Below, one piece after another: positions 61,894 to 64,000 of a stretch of 64,000 bases of DNA; within the stretch, counting starts at the first letter, position 1, and each line of letters starts with the position of its first letter. The stretch covers positions 1 through 64,000 of the forward strand of contig JAEXFD010000002.1 in assembly GCA_023400405.1 (NCBI GenBank), read 5' to 3'. A program made the translations under genes and the position numbers. The stretch comes from Pseudomonadota bacterium. GTDB taxonomy: Bacteria > Pseudomonadota > Alphaproteobacteria > Sphingomonadales > Sphingomonadaceae. The notes beneath the pieces were generated by a model. That model saw only the letters and a list, made by a program, of their open reading frames with translations, made no database searches and was not told the origin of the DNA.

Positions 61894-62414
61894 TCCTCGC
61901 CGCGCTCGCCCTGCTCGCCGCGCAGACCACGCCAGCCCCCGCCCAGGACGTCGTCCAGGGCGAGGACATCGTTGTGCGGGCGACCTTCGGGCATACCACG
62001 ATGCTGTTCGACAAGGGCGCGGACGGGCGGCTTTACAATTGCCGGATCATGGTCTCGAGCGGCAGCCAGAAGCGCGATACCAATGCCTGCCAGGCGACGC
62101 CGGTCTGCTATGCCAAGACCGCCGACGAAGTGACCGATTGCGTCGATCTGGTCGCGGTGGTGCCCGTCACCGCACCGCCCTCCGCGGCGCCGGGCGCTGG
62201 CAAGCCGGTGGTGTTCGACATGCCGCAGCTCGTCAAGCCGGGCGCGCCGCCGTCACCGAACCTCGTCGGACCGACCGACCTCGCCGAAGACAGCCGCGAG
62301 ACCGAGCGGCAGCGCGTGAAGAAGATCGCGCCGCCGGTGAACCCCGCCTCGGGCGGTCCCGTCATCCGGGTGACCGCCGGCAACACCGAAGACCAGCGCG
62401 AGACGCGGCCGTGA
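61890..62414 (+). CDS. Exported four-cysteine protein inside the suf operon (copy A)
   Basis: 174 residues, starting MILAALALLAAQTTPAPAQ, a short signal peptide. Then comes EDIVVRATFG, GADGRLYNC and three more cysteines in the spacing C-x15-C-x5-C-x10-C, ending at TDCVD. A Pro-rich and charged C-terminal tail follows. A second gene 1.3 kb on (63207-63512) has the same spacing, so they are paralogues. It overlaps the nuclease gene by four bases and precedes sufC by 55 bases. No family is recognised. An exported protein is unexpected in a cytoplasmic Fe-S pathway. Confidence 0.78.
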   Translation: MILAALALLAAQTTPAPAQDVVQGEDIVVRATFGHTTMLFDKGADGRLYNCRIMVSSGSQKRDTNACQATPVCYAKTADEVTDCVDLVAVVPVTAPPSAAPGAGKPVVFDMPQLVKPGAPPSPNLVGPTDLAEDSRETERQRVKKIAPPVNPASGGPVIRVTAGNTEDQRETRP

Positions 62415-62469
62415 TCGTCGCGACATCTACCAAAACCGCCGCCGCGCGCGCCGGCCAGGGAAACCGATA

Positions 62470-63206
<737 letters not shown>

Positions 63207-63210
<4 letters not shown>

Positions 63211-63512
63211 TCGGCCTGTTCGCCCTGGCGGCGCTGCTGCAGACGGCGCCCGCCGATGTCGACAACGAGATCGTGGTGGTCGGGCGCAAGCTCGCGGCGA
63301 TTTCGGTCACCGTCGCGAAGGACGCGCGGGGGCGGCTGAGCTGCTCGCTCAGCGAGACGAGCGGCAACGGCCGGATCGACGCCCAGCTCTGCCGGACCGC
63401 GACGCAGTGCGTGCGCAAGGGCACGAGCGATGTGAAGGCCTGTGTCGATCGCCGCAAGCCCGCGCTTCTCGAGGATTTCCGGCGCTCGCTGAAGGGCAGT
63501 GGCGGCCGATGA
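63207..63512 (+). CDS. Exported four-cysteine protein inside the suf operon (copy B)
   Basis: 101 residues. N-terminus MIGLFALAALLQTAPA is a short signal-like segment. DNEIVVVGRKL and DARGRLSC parallel copy A, and the four cysteines keep the identical spacing C-x15-C-x5-C-x10-C, ending at KACVD. Outside these points identity is low. It overlaps sufC and sufD by four bases each (ATGA), so it is fully coupled. Two Cys pairs could form disulfides in the periplasm. Function unknown. Confidence 0.78.
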
Positions 63513-64000
63513 ACGCGCTGCTCCCCCATCCGCGCCAGGAGGAATGGCGTTGGGCCGACATGGCCGCGCTCAAGGCCGCGGCCGAGGCGCCGCGCGTGGC
63601 GACCGGGGTCGATCCCGCCAGCTTGTTCCTCGACCTCGACGGGCCGCGCCTGCTCTTCGTCGATGGCCGGTTCGAGCCCGCGCACAGCCGGCCGGGCCCG
63701 GTGCAGGTCACCCAGCAGACCGCGGCGACCGACCATCCGCTCGGCAGCCTGGCGGAGGGCGAAGGATGGTCGCTGCATCTCGGTGCCGAACATGCCGCGA
63801 CGGCGATCCAGATCGTCCATCTCGGCACCGGCGGCGAAAGCCATGTCCCGGCGCGGCTGATGCTCGGGCCCGATGCGGTCGCCTCGGTGGTCGAGACCTA
63901 TGCCGGCACCGGCTGGGCCAACCGGCTCACCACCTTGTGCCTCGAAAAGGGCGCGCGGCTGATGCGCTCGGTGCGGCTAGTCCAGGAAGCGGGCTTCGTC
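63509..64000 (+). CDS. sufD: SufD, N-terminal part (runs off the window)
   Basis: 164 codons are seen from ATG at 63509, which overlaps the previous stop. The protein begins MNALLPHPRQEEWRWADMAAL and continues with GAEHAATAIQIVHLGTGGESH and VVETYAGTGWANRLTTLCLEKGARL, matching the beta-helix N-terminal half of SufD, partner of SufB in SufBC2D. The end is outside the window. sufS and sufT would be expected further on. Confidence 0.88.
   Translation, partial: MNALLPHPRQEEWRWADMAALKAAAEAPRVATGVDPASLFLDLDGPRLLFVDGRFEPAHSRPGPVQVTQQTAATDHPLGSLAEGEGWSLHLGAEHAATAIQIVHLGTGGESHVPARLMLGPDAVASVVETYAGTGWANRLTTLCLEKGARLMRSVRLVQEAGFV

Noticed and set aside
61441..61900. Target-site duplication around the DUF559 unit
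   Set aside because: The bases outside the two arms (GACGCCGA on the left, GTATGATC on the right) do not match, so no duplication can be claimed.

Overview
The window is high-GC DNA, almost wall-to-wall coding, and reads as a chromosomal segment of a Sphingomonas-like alphaproteobacterium. The signs are a MucR-type zinc-finger regulator, an alphaproteobacterial-type Fur, methionine synthase split into two genes, an ATP synthase operon that starts at atpH, a TonB receptor of sphingomonad style, the miaB-phoH-ybeY-corC order and the rrf2-sufB-sufC-sufD order. Most of the segment is core genome. I see no prophage, CRISPR array, rRNA or tRNA. The accessory signal consists of a vapBC module, two families of interspersed palindromic repeats and a small nuclease gene carried between repeat ends.

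Layout. 1-5.9 kb: end of a fatty-acyl type regulator, a chemoreceptor with a sigma-28-like promoter, nnrD with a histidine phosphatase, the ohr-ohrR peroxide pair, and an operon of two small lipoproteins plus an aldo/keto reductase. 6.0-11.8 kb: methionine and SAM-cycle operon (ArsR-methyltransferase fusion regulator, metF, metH part 1, metH part 2) behind a perfect 22-bp palindrome. 12-18 kb: alpha/beta hydrolase, NRAMP-like transporter, MHS transporter, alanine racemase and a Sel1/2OG-Fe(II) oxygenase. 18.1-21.3 kb: a TonB receptor broken by a one-base frameshift. 21.5-24.4 kb: polyhydroxyalkanoate genes (phaA, a PhaC-like hydrolase, phaR). 24.4-28.5 kb: soluble chemoreceptor-like protein, small membrane protein, retropepsin-like protease, orphan CpaF. 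28.6-34.2 kb: atpHAGDC, with a lipoprotein gene coupled between atpG and atpD and repeats in two gaps. 34.4-39.2 kb: TPR protein, PQQ-type sugar dehydrogenase, katG. 39.3-48.8 kb: a long run of minus-strand genes for RNA maturation, lipid, metal and tRNA functions (nfu, nitroreductase, tsaB, rimI, mucR, fur, plsC, miaB, phoH, vapBC, ybeY, corC). 48.9-59.4 kb: Asp/Asn hydroxylase, M16 protease, acyl-CoA ligase, ggt, HdeD-like protein, pyrD, a probable small RNA with a strong terminator, and an AraC regulator. 59.5 kb to the end: suf operon for Fe-S cluster assembly, continuing past the window.

The most unusual region is the suf operon. Two small, apparently exported proteins sit between sufB and sufC and between sufC and sufD. 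Both have exactly the same cysteine spacing (C-x15-C-x5-C-x10-C), and neither resembles a known Suf component that I recognise. A DUF559 (VSR-like) nuclease gene is also lodged after sufB, with its coding ends inside a ~43-bp inverted repeat. The same repeat occurs without any gene at three other places in the window, which suggests an autonomous/non-autonomous element relationship. These claims rest on reading the sequence; no database search was possible.
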